A DNA stretch of 64,000 nt from Balaenoptera acutorostrata (Eukaryota; Chordata; Mammalia; Artiodactyla; Balaenopteridae): the NCBI RefSeq assembly GCF_949987535.1, contig NC_080074.1, forward strand, positions 26,929,268-26,993,267, read 5' to 3'. Positions 1-12,052 of the stretch are shown in pieces. The stretch's first letter is position 1, and the number at the start of each line of letters is the position of its first letter. The notes under the pieces are model-generated. The model saw only the letters and a program-made list of their open reading frames with translations. It did not search any database and was not told where the DNA came from. A program made the translations under genes and the position numbers.

Positions 1-1428
1 TTGTCTCTATGGATTTACCTATTTTGGATATTCCATATAAATGGAATCAGACTTCGATGACACGAATGGTAGACGTTTTATTTTAGTCCTACAGGTCCCT
101 GAGCATCTGTTATTTTTGTCTATTTTCTGTCTGTTGTTTAAGCTGAGTAATTTCTATTCTATTTCTATTCTACTAGTTCATTCTTTCCTCTTCGTCTATC
201 TTCTTTATTTCTACTGTTGAGCTCATACTTAGATTTTTATTTTGGTCATTGTATTTTTGATTTCTAAGATTTCCATTGGTTCTTCTTTATATCTTCAATT
301 CTTTGCTGAGACTTGTATTTGTTTGCTGTGACTTTTTCTTTTTTCATGTATTTCAAGCTTGTTTGTAATTGCTCACTGAAACATTTTAATCATGACTTCT
401 TTAAAATCTTTGTCAGATAACTTTAACATCTCTGTCATCTCAGTGTTGGCATCTAGCAGTTGTCTTTTACATCTAATTTGAGATCTTCCTCATTCTTGGT
501 ATGACCAGTGATTTTCTATTGAAACCTGGACCTTTAGGGTTTTATGTTATGAGACTTTGGATCCTATTTAAACCTGTTTTAGCTGGCTTTTCGTGACACC
601 TCTCTGGTGGGGGGAAAAGGGGGGAAATGCTACCTCATTATTGATGAGGGTAAAAGTCTAATTTTCCCATTTGGCCTCTGTTGACACCTGAGTTATGGAA
701 GATCATCATTTTGTTGTTGGGTGGCGAGGACTTCTTGCTTCCCATGTGGTCTCTACTGACACCGTAGAAAGGGAAGCCTTGTTATTACTGAGTGGTAGTG
801 CCAGCCCTTACTCTCCACTAGACCTTCTCTGACAGCAGTTCAGCAGATTGAGGAATGTGCTAATCCTTATTACTGTTGGTGGGGTGAAAGTTCAGGTGAC
901 CCATGTGGTCTCCACTAACATTTCAGGAGCATGGGGCTTTATTACTTCTCAGCAGAGATGAAAGTCCCAACTTCCTACTGCTTGTATATTATCCAGGTAG
1001 GGTATTGAGGTAATTCGTTACAACCTGGCTTCTCCACTTGGCCTTTGTTTGCGTGGATGGGGGTGGAACCACAATTTTTTCTGTTGTATTTGCCTGTAGT
1101 AAGTTGTTACTGTCTAAAAATTTTTTGTCTTGCTGGGCTTCCCCTTTCTTGTTACTTTGGCTAGAGAAACAGGGTTAAGACTTTTTTTGGGGGGGGGGGG
1201 TTGTATGTGAACCCACTGCCAGCTTCTTCAGTTCCAAGTTGGGCATAAATGAGGGAAAAAGAAAACCCAGGGAGCACAACATTGTGTTGGTTCTTATGTC
1301 CTGGGGTCCTTGGCTGGTCTGCCTTCTAGTCTCCGTTTTTCAGAGTCATGTTATGTATGTCATATATACTATTTGGGACTTTTAGTTGTATTAGTGGGAT
1401 TAGAGAAATGTACACCTGCTCCATCTTC
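1..1428 (-). mobile_element. Old L1/HAL1-type LINE remnant, ORF1 and 5' region
   Basis: T-rich sequence that reads as the antisense of an old LINE ORF1 (61-480), followed by GC-richer sequence with repeated 'gacacc' and 'ccacttggcctctg' phrases (about 500-1420), as in the 5' regions of old L1/HAL1 elements. Going right therefore runs from ORF1 towards the element's 5' end, giving the minus orientation. A T8G13 homopolymer junction lies at about 1180-1200. No reading frame survives. The family name is recognised by eye only. Confidence 0.45.
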
Positions 1429-2335
1429 CTGGAAGCAGATGTCTTTATCCCTCAAGTTTTAATCTGTTTTCTTTAGTTCTAGATATTTTCTAATTTTTAT
1501 TGTGACCTTTTCTTTGGTTTATAAGTTATTTAGAAATGTATTTTTTCTGAGCATATATAACTTTTCCAGTTATCTTTTTGTATTGAGTTCTAGTTTAATT
1601 GCACTGTAGTCAGAAAACATATTCTGTATAAGTTTGCTTTTTTTAAAAATGTGAGATATTTTTAAGACCCAGCATGTGGTCATTTCTGAATGTTACATGT
1701 ATGCTTACAGGGAATGTGTATTCTATAGTTATGGGATACAGTTTTCTATATATGTCAGTTAAGTCAGGTTGATTAATTGTGTTGTTTAAATTGTCTGTAT
1801 TCTTACGGATTATTTTTTTCTGCTTGTTCTATTGGTTACCAAGGATAGTGGTTAAATTCTCCCCCTAAGAGTGTGAATTTGTCTCTTTTTCCTTGTAGTT
1901 CTGACCTCTTCATTTACTGTATATAAATTAAAATTGTCACATCTTTTTGGTGTACTTAACCTTTTGTCATTATTAATGTCTCTCTTCATCTTTAGTAGTA
2001 TATTTTGCCTTAAAATCAACTTTATTTGACATTAATATAGTTCCACCATCTCTTTTGATTGATGTTTGTATTCTCTTCTCTTCTTTTTATCTCAACCTTT
2101 CTGTGCCCTTATGTTTTACAACTGTCTTATAAAAAAGTCATATAGTTATGTTTTTCCTTCCAAACTTCTCTTCTATGTTGAGAAACCCTTTTTTAGAGTA
2201 TTTGAATAATTTTAATTTTTCCACCCTTATAGCATTCTTTAATGGTTATCCTAGAGAAAGGTTCGCAAACTTTCATTATGAAGAGTCAGATAGCAAATAT
2301 TTTAGGCTCTTCAGGCTATGCATGGTTTCTGTTAT
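1429..2335 (-). mobile_element. Old L1/HAL1 ORF2 endonuclease region, antisense
   Basis: The sequence matches, at low similarity, the antisense of the L1 ORF2 endonuclease segment seen in the younger copy at 28900-29400: a 'cactgtagtcagaaaacat' block, then 'gtcagttaagtcaggttga', then 'tgacattaatatagttccacc'. It is heavily mutated. A short CCCT-rich simple repeat at 2343-2370 marks its right edge. Confidence 0.55.
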
Positions 2336-2705
2336 GTATTCTTTCCTCCCTCCCTCCCTTCCTTCATTCCTTTTATAGAGCTGTTTTAGATTTATATCAG
2401 AATCAAGCAGAAAGTACAGAGGGTTCCTATGTACCCACTACTTGCCCCTGCATGCACAGCCTCCTGCACTATTAACATCCCACAGCTGAGTGGTACATTG
2501 ACATGTCATTATTACCCATAGTCCACAGTTTACATTACGGTTCACTCTTGGTGTTGTACATTCTGTGGGTTTTGACAAATGTATATTGGCATGTATTCTA
2601 TAATTATAGTATCATACAGAATAGTTTCACTGCTTTAAAAATCCTTTCTGCTCTGCCTATTCATCCCTTTTTTTCCCCTAACCCTTGACAACCAGTGATC
2701 TTTTT

Positions 2706-3018
2706 TTTTTTTTTAAAAACGTGATAATCCATTTATTTATTTATTTATTTATTTATGGCTGTGTTGGGTCTTCGTTTCTGTGCGAGGGCTTTCTCTAGTT
2801 ATGGCAAGTGGGGACCACTCTTCATCGCAGTGCGCCAGCCTCTCACTATCACGGCCTCTCTTGTTGTGGAGCACAAGCTCCAGATGCGCAGGCTCAGTAA
2901 TTGTGGCTCACGGGCTTAGTTGCTCCGTGGCATGTGGGATCTTCCCAGACCAGGGCTTGAACCCGTGTCCCCTGCATTGGCAGGCAGACTCTCAACCACT
3001 GCGCCACCAGGGAAGCCC
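2706..3018 (-). mobile_element. Cetacean tRNA-derived SINE (CHR type)
   Basis: Complete copy in reverse orientation: poly-T and (TTTA)n at the left, then the body, with the tRNA-like head at 2960-3018 (complement of the CTTCCCTGGTGGCGCAGTGG head). The target-site duplication aaccagtgatcttttt occurs at 2690-2705 and 3019-3034. The host is the old L1 3' UTR. Confidence 0.9.
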
Positions 3019-3584
3019 AACCAGTGATCTTTTTAATGTCTCCATAGTTTGGTCATTTCCAGAATATATGGGACTCCTACAATATGTACACTTTTTTAGA
3101 TGGGCTTCTTTCACTTAGTAACGTGCATTTAAGATTCCTCCATATCTTTTCATGGCTTGATAGCTCATTTCTTTTTAAGGCTGGATAATATTCCATGGTC
3201 TGGATATACCACAGTTTATCCATTCACTTACTGAAGGACACCTTGTTTGCTTTCAAGGTTTGGTAATTATGAATAAAGCTGCTATAAACATCTGTGTGCC
3301 GGTTTTTGTTGGATGTAAGTTTTCAACTCATTTGGGTAAATACCAAGGAGTGCAGTTGCTGGATTGTATGGTAAGAATAATGAATTAGAGTTTCTGTTGC
3401 TCCACATCCTCACTAGCCTTTGGTGTTGTCAGTGTTTGGGTTTAGTTCATTCTAATAGGTGTGTGGTGGTATCTCATTGTTGCTTTAATTTGCAATTCAC
3501 TAATGACATGTGATGACCAGTATCTTTTCATGTGCTTATTTGCCTTTGTGTATCTTCTTTGGTGAGATGTTTGGCCCATTTTTT

Positions 3585-3895
3585 TTTTTTTTTTTTAAAG
3601 AAATTCACGTTATTTATTTATTTATTTATTTATGACTGTGTTGAGTCTTCGTTTCTGGGCGAGGGCTTTCTCTAGTTGCGGCAAGTGGGGACCACTCTTC
3701 ATTGCGGTGCGCGGGCCTCTCACCATCGCGGCCTCTCTTGTTGCGGAGCACGGGCTCCAGACGCGCAGGCTCAGTAATTGTGGCTCACGGGCCCAGTTGC
3801 TCCGTGGCATGTGGGATCTTCCCAGACCAGGGCTCGAACCCGTGTCCCCTGCATTAGCAGGCAGACTCTCAACCACTGCGCCACCAGGGAAGCCC
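3585..3895 (-). mobile_element. Cetacean tRNA-derived SINE (CHR type)
   Basis: Reverse-oriented full-length copy: poly-T, (TTTA)n, body, and tRNA-like head at the right end. The duplication tggcccatttttt occurs at 3572-3584 and 3896-3908. It splits the ORF2 part of the old L1. The sequence is close to the consensus shared by the copies at 45170 and 23691, so it is fairly young. Confidence 0.9.
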
Positions 3896-4642
3896 TGGCC
3901 CATTTTTTAATCCAGTTGTTTTCTTATTGTTGAGTTTGAGTTCTTTGTATATTTTGGATAACAGTCTTTTATCAGATATATCTTTTGCAAATATTTTCTC
4001 CCAGTCTGTGGCTTCTCTTCTTATTCTCTTGACAGTGTCTTTTGTAGAGTAGAAGTTTCTAATGTTAATGAAGTCTAACTTGTCAATTTTTTTTCATGAA
4101 TCTTGCCTATGGTGTTGTATCTAAAAAGTCATTGCCATACTTAAGGTCATGTAGATTTTCTCCTATGTTCTCAGAATTTGATAGTTTTGCATTTTACATT
4201 GAGGTGTATAGTCCATTTGAGCTAATTATGTGACAGGTGTAAGGTCTGTGCCTAGATCCACGTTTTTTTTATGTGTGTTATTTTTGCATGTGCTCTTTTG
4301 TCAAAGATCAGTTGACTATAATTTAGTCTGTTTCTGGACTCTCTGTTCTTTTCCACTGATCCATTTGCCTATTCTTTGGCCGATATCATATTGTCTTGAT
4401 TATTGTTACTTATATAGTAAGTCTTGAAGTTGGGTAGTGTCAGTTCTCTAACTTTGTTCTTCTTCAATATTATGTTGGCTATTCTGGATCTTTTGCCTTT
4501 CCATATAAATTTTAGAATCAGTTTGTTGATATCCACATGATAACTTGTTGGGATGGTATAGAATCCATCTATCAAGTTGGGAAGAACTGACATCTTGGCC
4601 ATATTTAGTCTCCCTATCCATGAATATAAACATTTTATTGTT

Positions 4643-5008
4643 GCCAGCCCTTTGCCCCGAGGTGGGAGGGAGGAGGCTCCTCAGAGCCTAGCACGGGAAC
4701 TGTAAAGGAAATTGGTAACCACTGGCAAAGAGCACGTGCCGTGAGGGATACCCGGAGCAAAAAAAGACAAATAGTTAAGGTGTGAAAAGTCTCTTTTAGG
4801 GTAAGGCCAAAGAGAGAAAGGAACACAGAGAACAAAGGTTTCTTCTGTGAGTCCGGGGAGAGGAACACGCTGGCCAAGTGGACTGTTGAGCAGACTCCTG
4901 AGGAAGGCAATTCTGACATATGCTACAACATGGATGAACCTTGAGGACATTGTGCTAAATGGAATAAGCCAGTAACAAAAAGACAAATACTGTATGATTC
5001 CACTTACA
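4643..5008. other. Non-L1 sequence at the 5' end of the inserted L1
   Basis: This segment lies inside the 9-bp duplication that flanks the L1 insertion but is not recognisable L1 5' UTR. Bases 4643-4912 are unidentified; the opposite strand has an LTR-like flavour, without a clear LTR end. Bases 4913-5008 read as a fragment of an old L1 3' region in sense orientation ('acaacatggatgaacctt'). Either it was carried along from the parental locus (5' transduction or chimeric transcript) or it is an older nested insertion. The short duplication leaves both open. Confidence 0.5.
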
Positions 5009-5510
5009 GGAGCCGTGCGGCTGACCATGTCTTGGTGCTGCGGCTGGGTGTCAGGCCTGAGCCTCAGAGGTGGGAGAGCCGAGTTCAGGACATTGGACCA
5101 CCAGAGACCTCCCGGCCCCACGTAATATCAGTTGGCGAGAGCTCTTCCAGACATCCCTGTCTCAATGCTAAGACCCAGCTCCACTCAACGACCAGCAATT
5201 TCCAGTGCTGGACACCCCATGCCAAACAACTAGCAAGACAGGAACACAACCCCACCCATTAGCAGAGAGCCTGCTTAAAATCGTACTAAGTTCACAGACA
5301 CCCCAAAACATACCACCGGACTTGGTCCTGCCCACCAGAAAGACAAGATCCAGCCTCATCCACCAGAACACAGGCACCAGTCCTCTCCACCAGGAAGCCT
5401 ACACAGCCCACTGAACCAACCTTACCCACTGGGGGCAGACACCAAAAGCAATGGGAACTACGAACCTGCAGCCTGCACAAAGGAGACCCAAACACAGTAA
5501 GTTAAGCAAA

Positions 5511-6393
5511 ATGAGAAGACAGAGAAATACCCAGCAGATGAAGGAGCAAGGTAAAAACCCACCAGACCAAACAAATGAAATAGGCAGTCTAACTGAAAAA
5601 GAATTCAGAGTAATGATAGTAAAGATGATCCAAAATCTTGGAAACAGAATGGAGAAAATACAAGAAACGTTTAACAAGGACCTAGAAGAATTATTGAGCA
5701 AGCAAACAATGATGAACAACACAATAAATGAAATTAAAAATTCTCTAAGAGGAATCAATAGCAGAATAACTGAGGCAGAAGAACAGATAAGTGATCTGGA
5801 AGATAAAATAGTGGAAATGATTACTGCAGAGCAGAATAAAGAAAAAAGAATGAAAAGACTTGAGGACAGTCTCAGAGACCTCTGGGACATTAAATGCACC
5901 AACATTCGAATTATAGGGGTCCCAGAAGAAGAGAAAAAGAAAGGGACTGAGAAAATATTTGAAGAGATTATACTTGAAAACTTCCCTAATATGGGAAAGG
6001 AAATAGTCAATCAAGTCGAGGAAGCCCAGAGAGTCCCATACAGGATAAATCCAAGGAGAAACACGTCAAGACACATATTAATCAAACTATCAAAAATTAA
6101 ATACAAAGAAAAATATTAAAAGCAGCAAGGGAAAAGCAACAAATAACATGCAAGGGAATCCCCATAAGGTTAACAGCTGATCTTTCAGCAGAAACTCTGC
6201 AAGCCAGAAGGGACTGGCAGGACATATTTAAAGTGATGAAAGGGAAAAACCTACAACCAAGATTACTCTACCCAGCAAGGATCTCATTCAGATTCGATGG
6301 AGAAATTAAAACCTTTACAGACAAGCAAAAGCTAAGAGAATTCAGCAGCACCAAACCAGCTTTATAACAAATGCTAAAGGAACTTCTCTAGGC
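5511..6393 (+). pseudogene. L1 ORF1 (RNA-binding protein) pseudogene
   Basis: The start MRRQRNTQQMKEQ is the usual ORF1 N-terminus of cetartiodactyl L1. The coiled-coil part and the beginning of the RNA-recognition part are open to 6119, where a frameshift near 6107-6118 introduces TAA. The second half continues in another frame and has further stops near 6364 and at the end. In an active L1 this trimeric protein coats the L1 RNA. The ATG at 5451 in the same frame lies in the 5' UTR and is not the usual start. Confidence 0.85.
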
Positions 6394-6449
6394 AGGAAAC
6401 ACAAGAGAAGGAAAAGACCTACAATGACAAACCCAAAACAATTAAGAAA

Positions 6450-9400
6450 ATGGTAATAGGAACATACTTATCGATAAGTATGTTTACCTTAAATGTAAAC
6501 GGATTAAGTGCTCCCACCAAAAGACATAGACTGGCTGAATGGATACAAAAACTAGGCCTGTATATATGCTGTCTACAAGAGACCCACTTCAGACCCAGGG
6601 ACACATATAGACTGAAAGTGAGGGGATGGAAAAAGATATTCCATGCAAATGGAAATCAGAAGAAAGCTGGAGTAGCAATTCTCATATCAGACAAAAATGG
6701 ACTTTATTTTTTTTTTTTTTAATATATTTTATTTTTTTTTTTATTTACTCTCTCAATCTCTGACTTTTTTTTTTTTTTTTTTTTTTTAGAAGGGAGAATT
6801 TTTTTTTTTTTTTTTATAGCTACTTTATTTATTTATTTCTTTATTTTTGGCTGTGTTGGGTCTTCGGTTCGTACGAGGGCTTTCTCTAGTTACGGCAAGT
6901 GGGGGCCACTCTTCATCGCGGTGCAGGGACCGCTCTTCATCGCGGTGCACGGGCCTTTCACTATCGCGGCCCCTCCCGTTGCGGGGCACAGGCTCCAGAC
7001 GCGCAGGCTCAGTAGTTGTGGCTCACGGGCCCAGCTGCTCCGTGGCATGTGGGATCTTCCCAGACCAGGGCTCGAACCCGTGTCCCCTGCATTAGCAGGC
7101 AGATTCTCAACCACTGCGCCACCAGGGAAGCCCCAAAAATGGACTTTAAAATTAAGACTATTACAAGAGACAAAGAAGGACATTACATAATGATCAAGGG
7201 ATCAATCAAAGAAGAAGATATAACAATTGTAAATATGTATGCACCCAACGTAGGAGCACCTCAATACATAAGGCAACTGCTAACAGCCATAAAAGGGGAA
7301 ATTGACAGTAATACAATCATAGTATGGGACTTGAACACTCCACTTTCACCAATGGACAGATCAGCCAAAATGAAAATAAATAAGGAAACACAAGCTTTAA
7401 ATGAGACATTGAACAAGATGAACTTAACTGATATTTATAGGACATTCCGTGTAAAAACAACAGAATACACTTTCTTCTCAAGTGCTCATGGAACATCCTC
7501 CAGGATAGATCATATCTTGGGTCACAAATCAAGCCTTGGTAAATTTAAGAAAATTGAAATCGTATCAAGTATCTTTTCCGACCACAATGCTATGGGACAA
7601 GATGTCAATTACAGGGGAAAAAAACTGTAAAAAATACAAACACACAGAAGCTAAACAATACGCTACTAAATAACAGAGATCACTGAAGAAATCAAAGAGG
7701 AAATCAAAAAATACCTGGAAAGAAATGACAATGAAAACACGATGGCCCAAAACCTATGGGAAGCAGCAAAAGCAGTTCTAAGAGGGAAGTTCATAGCAAT
7801 ACAATCCTACCTCAAGAAACAAGAAAAATCTCAAATAAACAACCTAACCTTATACCTAAAGCAATTAGAGAAAGAAGAACAAAAAAACCCCCAAAGTTAG
7901 CAGAAGGAAAGAAATCATCTTAAAGATCAGATCAGAAATAAATGAAAAAGAAATGAAGGAAACGATAGCAAAGATCAATAAAACTAAAAGCTGGTTCTTT
8001 GAGAAGATAAACAAAATTGATAAACCATTAGCCAGATTTATCAAGAAAAAAAGGGAGAAGACTCAGATCAACAGAATTAGAAATGAAGAGCGAGAAGTAA
8101 CAACTGACACTGCAGAAATATAAAGGATCATGAGAGACTACTACAGGCAACTGTATGCCAGTAAAATGGACAACCTGGAAGAAATGGACAAATTCTTAGA
8201 AAAACACAGCCTTCCGAGACTGAACCAGGAAGAAATAGGAAATATAAACAGACCAGTCACAAGCACTGAAATTGAAACTCTGATGAAAAGTCTTCCAACA
8301 AACAGAAGCCCAGGACCAGATGGCTTCACAGGCGAATTCTATCAAACATTTAGAGAAGAGCTAACACCTATCCTTCTCAAACTCTTCCAAAATATAATAG
8401 AGGGAGAAACACTCCCAAACTCATTCTATGAGGCTACCATCACCCTGATACCAAAACCAGGCAAAGATGTCACAAAAAAAGAAGACTACCGGCCAATATC
8501 ACTGATGAACGTAGATTCAAAGCTCCTCAACAAAATACTAGCAAACAGAATCCAGCAGCACATTAAAAGGATCATACACCACGATCAAGTTGGGTTTATC
8601 CCAGGAATGCAGGGATTCTTCAGTATATGCAAATCAATCAATGTGATACACCATATTAACAAATTGAAGGATAAAAACCATATGATCATCTCAATAGATG
8701 CAGAAAAAGCTTTTGACAAAATTCATCACTGATTTATGATAAAAACCCTTCAGAAAGTAGGCATGAGGGAACTTACCTCAACATAATAAAGGCCATATAT
8801 GACAAACCCACAGCCAACATCATTCTCAGTGGTGAAAAACTGAAACGATTTCCGCTAAGATCAGGAACAAGACAAGGTTGTCCACTCTCACCACCATTAT
8901 TCAACATAGTTTTGGAAGTTTTAGCCACAGCAATCAAAGACAGAAAACAAATAAATGGAATCCAAATCAGAAAAGAAGAAGTAAAATTGTCATTGTTTGC
9001 AGATGACATGATATTATACATAGAGAATCCTAAAGATGCTACCAGAGAACTACTAGAGCTAATCAATGAATTTGGTAAAGTTGCAGGATACAAAATTAAT
9101 GGACAGAAATCATTTGCATTCCTATACACTAATGATGAAAAATCTGAAAGAGAAATTAAGGAAACACTCCCATTTACCATTGTAACAAAAAGAATAAAAT
9201 ACCTAGGAATAAACCTACCTAAGGAGACAAAAGACTTATATGCAGAAAACTATATGACACTGATGAAAGAAATTAAAGATGATACCAACAGATGGAGAGA
9301 TATACCATGTTCTTGGATTGGAAGAATCAATATTGTGAAAATGACTGTATTACCCAAAGCAATCTACAGATTCAATGCAATCCCTATCAAACTACCAATG

Positions 9401-10669
9401 GCATTTTTCAGAGAAGGAGAACCAAAAGTTTCACAATTTGTATGGAAACACAAAAGACCCCGAATAGCCAAAGCAATCTTGAGAAAGAAAAACAGAGCTG
9501 GAGGAATCAGGCTCCCTGACTTCAGACTATACTAGAAAGCTACAGTAATCAAGACAGTATGGTACTGGCACAAAAACAGAAATATAGATCAATGGAACAG
9601 AATAGAAAGCCCAGAGATAAACCCACACACCTATGGTCAACTAATCTATGACAAAAGAGGCAAGAATATACAATGGAGAAAAGACAGCGTCTTCAATAAG
9701 TGGTGCTGGGAAAACTGGACAACTACATGTAAAAGAATGAAATTAGAACACTCCCTAACACCATACACAAAAATAAACTCAAAATGATTTAGAGACCTAA
9801 ATATAAGGCCAGACAGTATAAAACTCTTAGAGGAAAACATAGGCAGAGCATTCTATGACATAAATGACAGCAAGATTTTTTTGACCCACCTCCTAGAGAA
9901 ATGGAAATAAAAAGAAAAATAAACAAATGGGACCTAATGAAACTTAAACGCTTTTGCACCGCAAAGGAAACCATAAACAAGACAAAAAGACAACCCTCAG
10001 AATGGGAGAAAACATTTGCAAACGAATCAACGGACAAAGGATTAATCTCCAAAATATACAAGCAGCTCATGCAGCTCAATATCAATAAAACAAACAACCC
10101 AATCCAAAAACGGGCAGAACACCTAAATAGACATTTCTCTAAAGAAGATATACAGATTGCCAACAAACACGTGAAAGGTTGCTCAACATCACTAATCATT
10201 AGCAAAATGCAAATCAAAACTACAATGAGGTATCACCACACACAGGTCAGAATGGCCATCGTCAAAAAAATCTACAAACAATAAATGCTGGAGAGGGTGT
10301 GGAGAAAAGGGAACCCTCTTGCACTCTTGGTGGGAATATAAATTGATGCAGCCACTATCGAGAACAGTATGGAGGTTCCTCAAAAAATTAAAAATAAAAC
10401 TACCGTATGAGCCAGCAATCCCACTACTGTGCATATACCCTTTGAAAACCATAATTCAAAATGAGTCATGTACCACAGTGTTCATTGCAGCTGTATTTAC
10501 AATAGCCAGGACATGGAAGCAATCTAAGTGTCCATCGACAGATGAATGGATAAAGGAGATGTGGCACATGTATACAATAGAATATTACTCAGCCATAAAA
10601 AGAAACAAAATTGAGTTATTTGTAGTGAGGTGGATGGACCTACGGTCTGTCATACAGAGAGTGAAGTAA
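6450..10669 (+). pseudogene. L1 ORF2 (endonuclease-reverse transcriptase) pseudogene
   Basis: The endonuclease begins at 6450; the LNVNGL motif keeps the metal-site Asn and QETH is present. A reverse-oriented SINE (6707-7134) splits it, and it resumes at 7149. The later endonuclease motifs DLNTPLS, RIDHIL and SDHNAM are present in 7141-7630. The reverse transcriptase is open in 8130-8732 (a TGA follows) and again in 8912-9535 with FADDMILY near 8998. The C-terminal segment ends at 10669. Several frameshifts and stops make it non-functional. Confidence 0.88.
6707..7134 (-). mobile_element. CHR-type SINE, subfamily with 24-bp internal duplication
   Basis: Reverse-oriented copy with a very long poly-T/A-rich left end (6707-6830). 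The duplication aaaaatggacttta occurs at 6693-6706 and 7135-7148. The body carries ctcttcatcgcggtgc twice (6909-6924, 6933-6948), an internal 24-bp duplication shared only with the copies at 27917 and 29438. It is inserted antisense into the L1 endonuclease region. Confidence 0.92.
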
Positions 10670-11240
10670 GTCAGAAGGAGAAAAACAAATACAGTATGCT
10701 AACACATATATATGGAATCTAAAAAAAAAAAATGGTTCTGAAGAACCTAGGGGCAGGAAAGGAGTGAAGATGCAGACATAGAGAATGAACTTTAGGACAC
10801 GGGGAGGGGGAAGGGTAAACTGGGACGAAGTGAGAGAGTGGCATGGACATATATACACTACCAAATGTAAAATAGATAGCTAGTGGGAAGCAGCCGCACA
10901 AAACAGGGAGATCAGCTCAGTGCTTTGTGACCACCTAGAGGAGTGGGATAGGGAGGGTGGGAGGGAGACGCAAGAGGGAGGGGATATGGGGATATATGTA
11001 CACATATAGCTGATTCACTTGTTACACAGCAGATACTAACACAACAGTGTAAAGCAGTTATATTCCAATAAAGATGTTTAAAATAATTTATTGTTTATTT
11101 AATTCTTTGACTTCTTTCATCAAAGTTTTATCATTTTCCTCAGGTAAATCTTAAACGTATTTTGTTAGATTTATACCTGTTTCGTTTTTGGGGGGTTTTA
11201 ATGTAAATGGTATTGTTTTAAGTTTCAAATTCCATTTGTT

Positions 11241-11611
11241 GGGGCTTCCCTGGTGGCGCAGTGGTGAGAATCTGCCTGCCAATGCAGGGGACATGGGTTC
11301 GAGCCCTGGTCTGGGAAGATCCCACATGCCACGGAGCAACTAGGCCTGTGAGCCACAATTATTGAGCCTGCGCGTCTGGAGCCTGTGCTCTGCAACAAGA
11401 GAGGCTGCGATAACGAGAGGCCCGCGCACTGCGATGAAGAGTGGCCCCCACTTGCCGCAACTAGAGAAAGCCCTCGCACAGAAACGAAGACCCAACACAG
11501 CCATAAATAAATAAATAAAAATTAAAAAAAAAATAAAGAACACGGGTGTGTGTGCGTGCACGTGTGTGGGTGTGTGTGAGCACACGTGTGTGTGTGTGTG
11601 TGTACAAAAAA
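11241..11611 (+). mobile_element. CHR-type SINE with GT-rich microsatellite tail
   Basis: Sense-oriented copy: head at 11242, body, then TAAATAAATAAA and A-rich tail (about 11505-11540). The tail is followed by a degenerate GT/GC alternating stretch (11541-11603) before the second duplication copy. The duplication aaattccatttgtt occurs at 11227-11240 and 11612-11625. The GT stretch therefore grew inside the SINE tail. Confidence 0.9.
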
Positions 11612-11724
11612 AAATTCCATTTGTTTAATGCTGTTGGAAGAAAGTGACTTTTGTATATTAATCTTCTATCCTGCAATTGTGCTGTAATTGCTTATTAGTT
11701 TGGGGAATTGCCTTTTTAAAAAAA

Positions 11725-12052
11725 ATAAATTTATTTGGTTTATTTATTTATTTTTGGCTGCTTTGGGTCTTCGTTGCTGCGCGTGGGCTTTCTCTAGTTG
11801 CAGTGAGTGGGGGCTACTCTTTGCTGTGGTGTGCGGGCTTCTCATTGCGGTGGCTTCTCTTGTTGCAGAGCACAGCCTCTAGGCGTGTGGGCTTCAGTAG
11901 TTCTGGCATGCGGGCTCTAGAGCGCAGGCTCAGTAGTTGTGGCGCATGGGCTTAGTTGCTCCGCGGCATGTGGGATCTTCCTGGACCAGGGCTCGAACCC
12001 ATGTCCCCTGCATTGGCAGGTGGATTCTTAACCACTGTGCCACCACAGATGC
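11725..12052 (-). mobile_element. Older CHR-type SINE
   Basis: Reverse-oriented, more diverged copy: (TTTA)n at the left, 'ggctgctttgggtcttcgttgctg' type body, and a decayed head ('ccaccacagatgcccc') at the right. A degraded duplication (attgccttttta / attgttttttta) flanks it. Confidence 0.85.

Larger units (their letters stand above)
2380..4642 (-). mobile_element. Old L1, 3' UTR and ORF2 C-terminal half (left part, interrupted)
   Basis: Antisense L1: 3' UTR (2380-2700 and 3035-3200), then the ORF2 C-terminal region (3200-4642). Two SINEs with clean target-site duplications interrupt it (2706-3018 and 3585-3895). The element stops in the middle of ORF2 at 4642 and resumes at 11096. A younger L1 has been inserted at this point, flanked by a 9-bp duplication (tttattgtt, 4634-4642 and 11087-11095). 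Confidence 0.75.
5009..11086 (+). mobile_element. Near-full-length L1, broken, with SINE inside ORF2
   Basis: Order seen: 5' UTR (5009-5510), ORF1 (from ATG 5511), short linker, ORF2 (6450-10669, interrupted by a SINE at 6707-7134), 3' UTR (10670-11086) ending in an AATAAA-containing A-rich tail. Both reading frames carry frameshifts and stops, so the copy cannot move on its own. It sits in an older L1 of opposite orientation, about 6.6 kb upstream of the first CEP83 coding exon. Confidence 0.9.

Noticed and set aside
3622..3910. Open frames of 90-170 codons on both strands in several places (for example 3622-3910, 27901-28413, 45226-45600, 61900-62403).
   Set aside because: They lie in SINE bodies, recur nearly identically at every SINE copy, and end at the insertion borders. 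They are translated repeat sequence, not genes.
4369..4633. Small open frames with LINE-like peptides on the minus strand at 4369-4633, 30836-31054 and 57539-57817.
   Set aside because: They are decayed pieces of L1 ORF2 in old elements, full of stops outside these short stretches.
4681..5121. 146-codon minus-strand open frame across 4681-5121.
   Set aside because: It spans an unidentified segment, an L1 scrap and L1 5' UTR, has no recognisable domain, and crosses an insertion junction, so it cannot be an old gene.
7016..7630. 204-codon frame that starts in the SINE at 7016 and runs into the L1 endonuclease.
   Set aside because: The fusion arises from the insertion itself. The first 40 or so codons are SINE sequence. 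I see no evidence of use.
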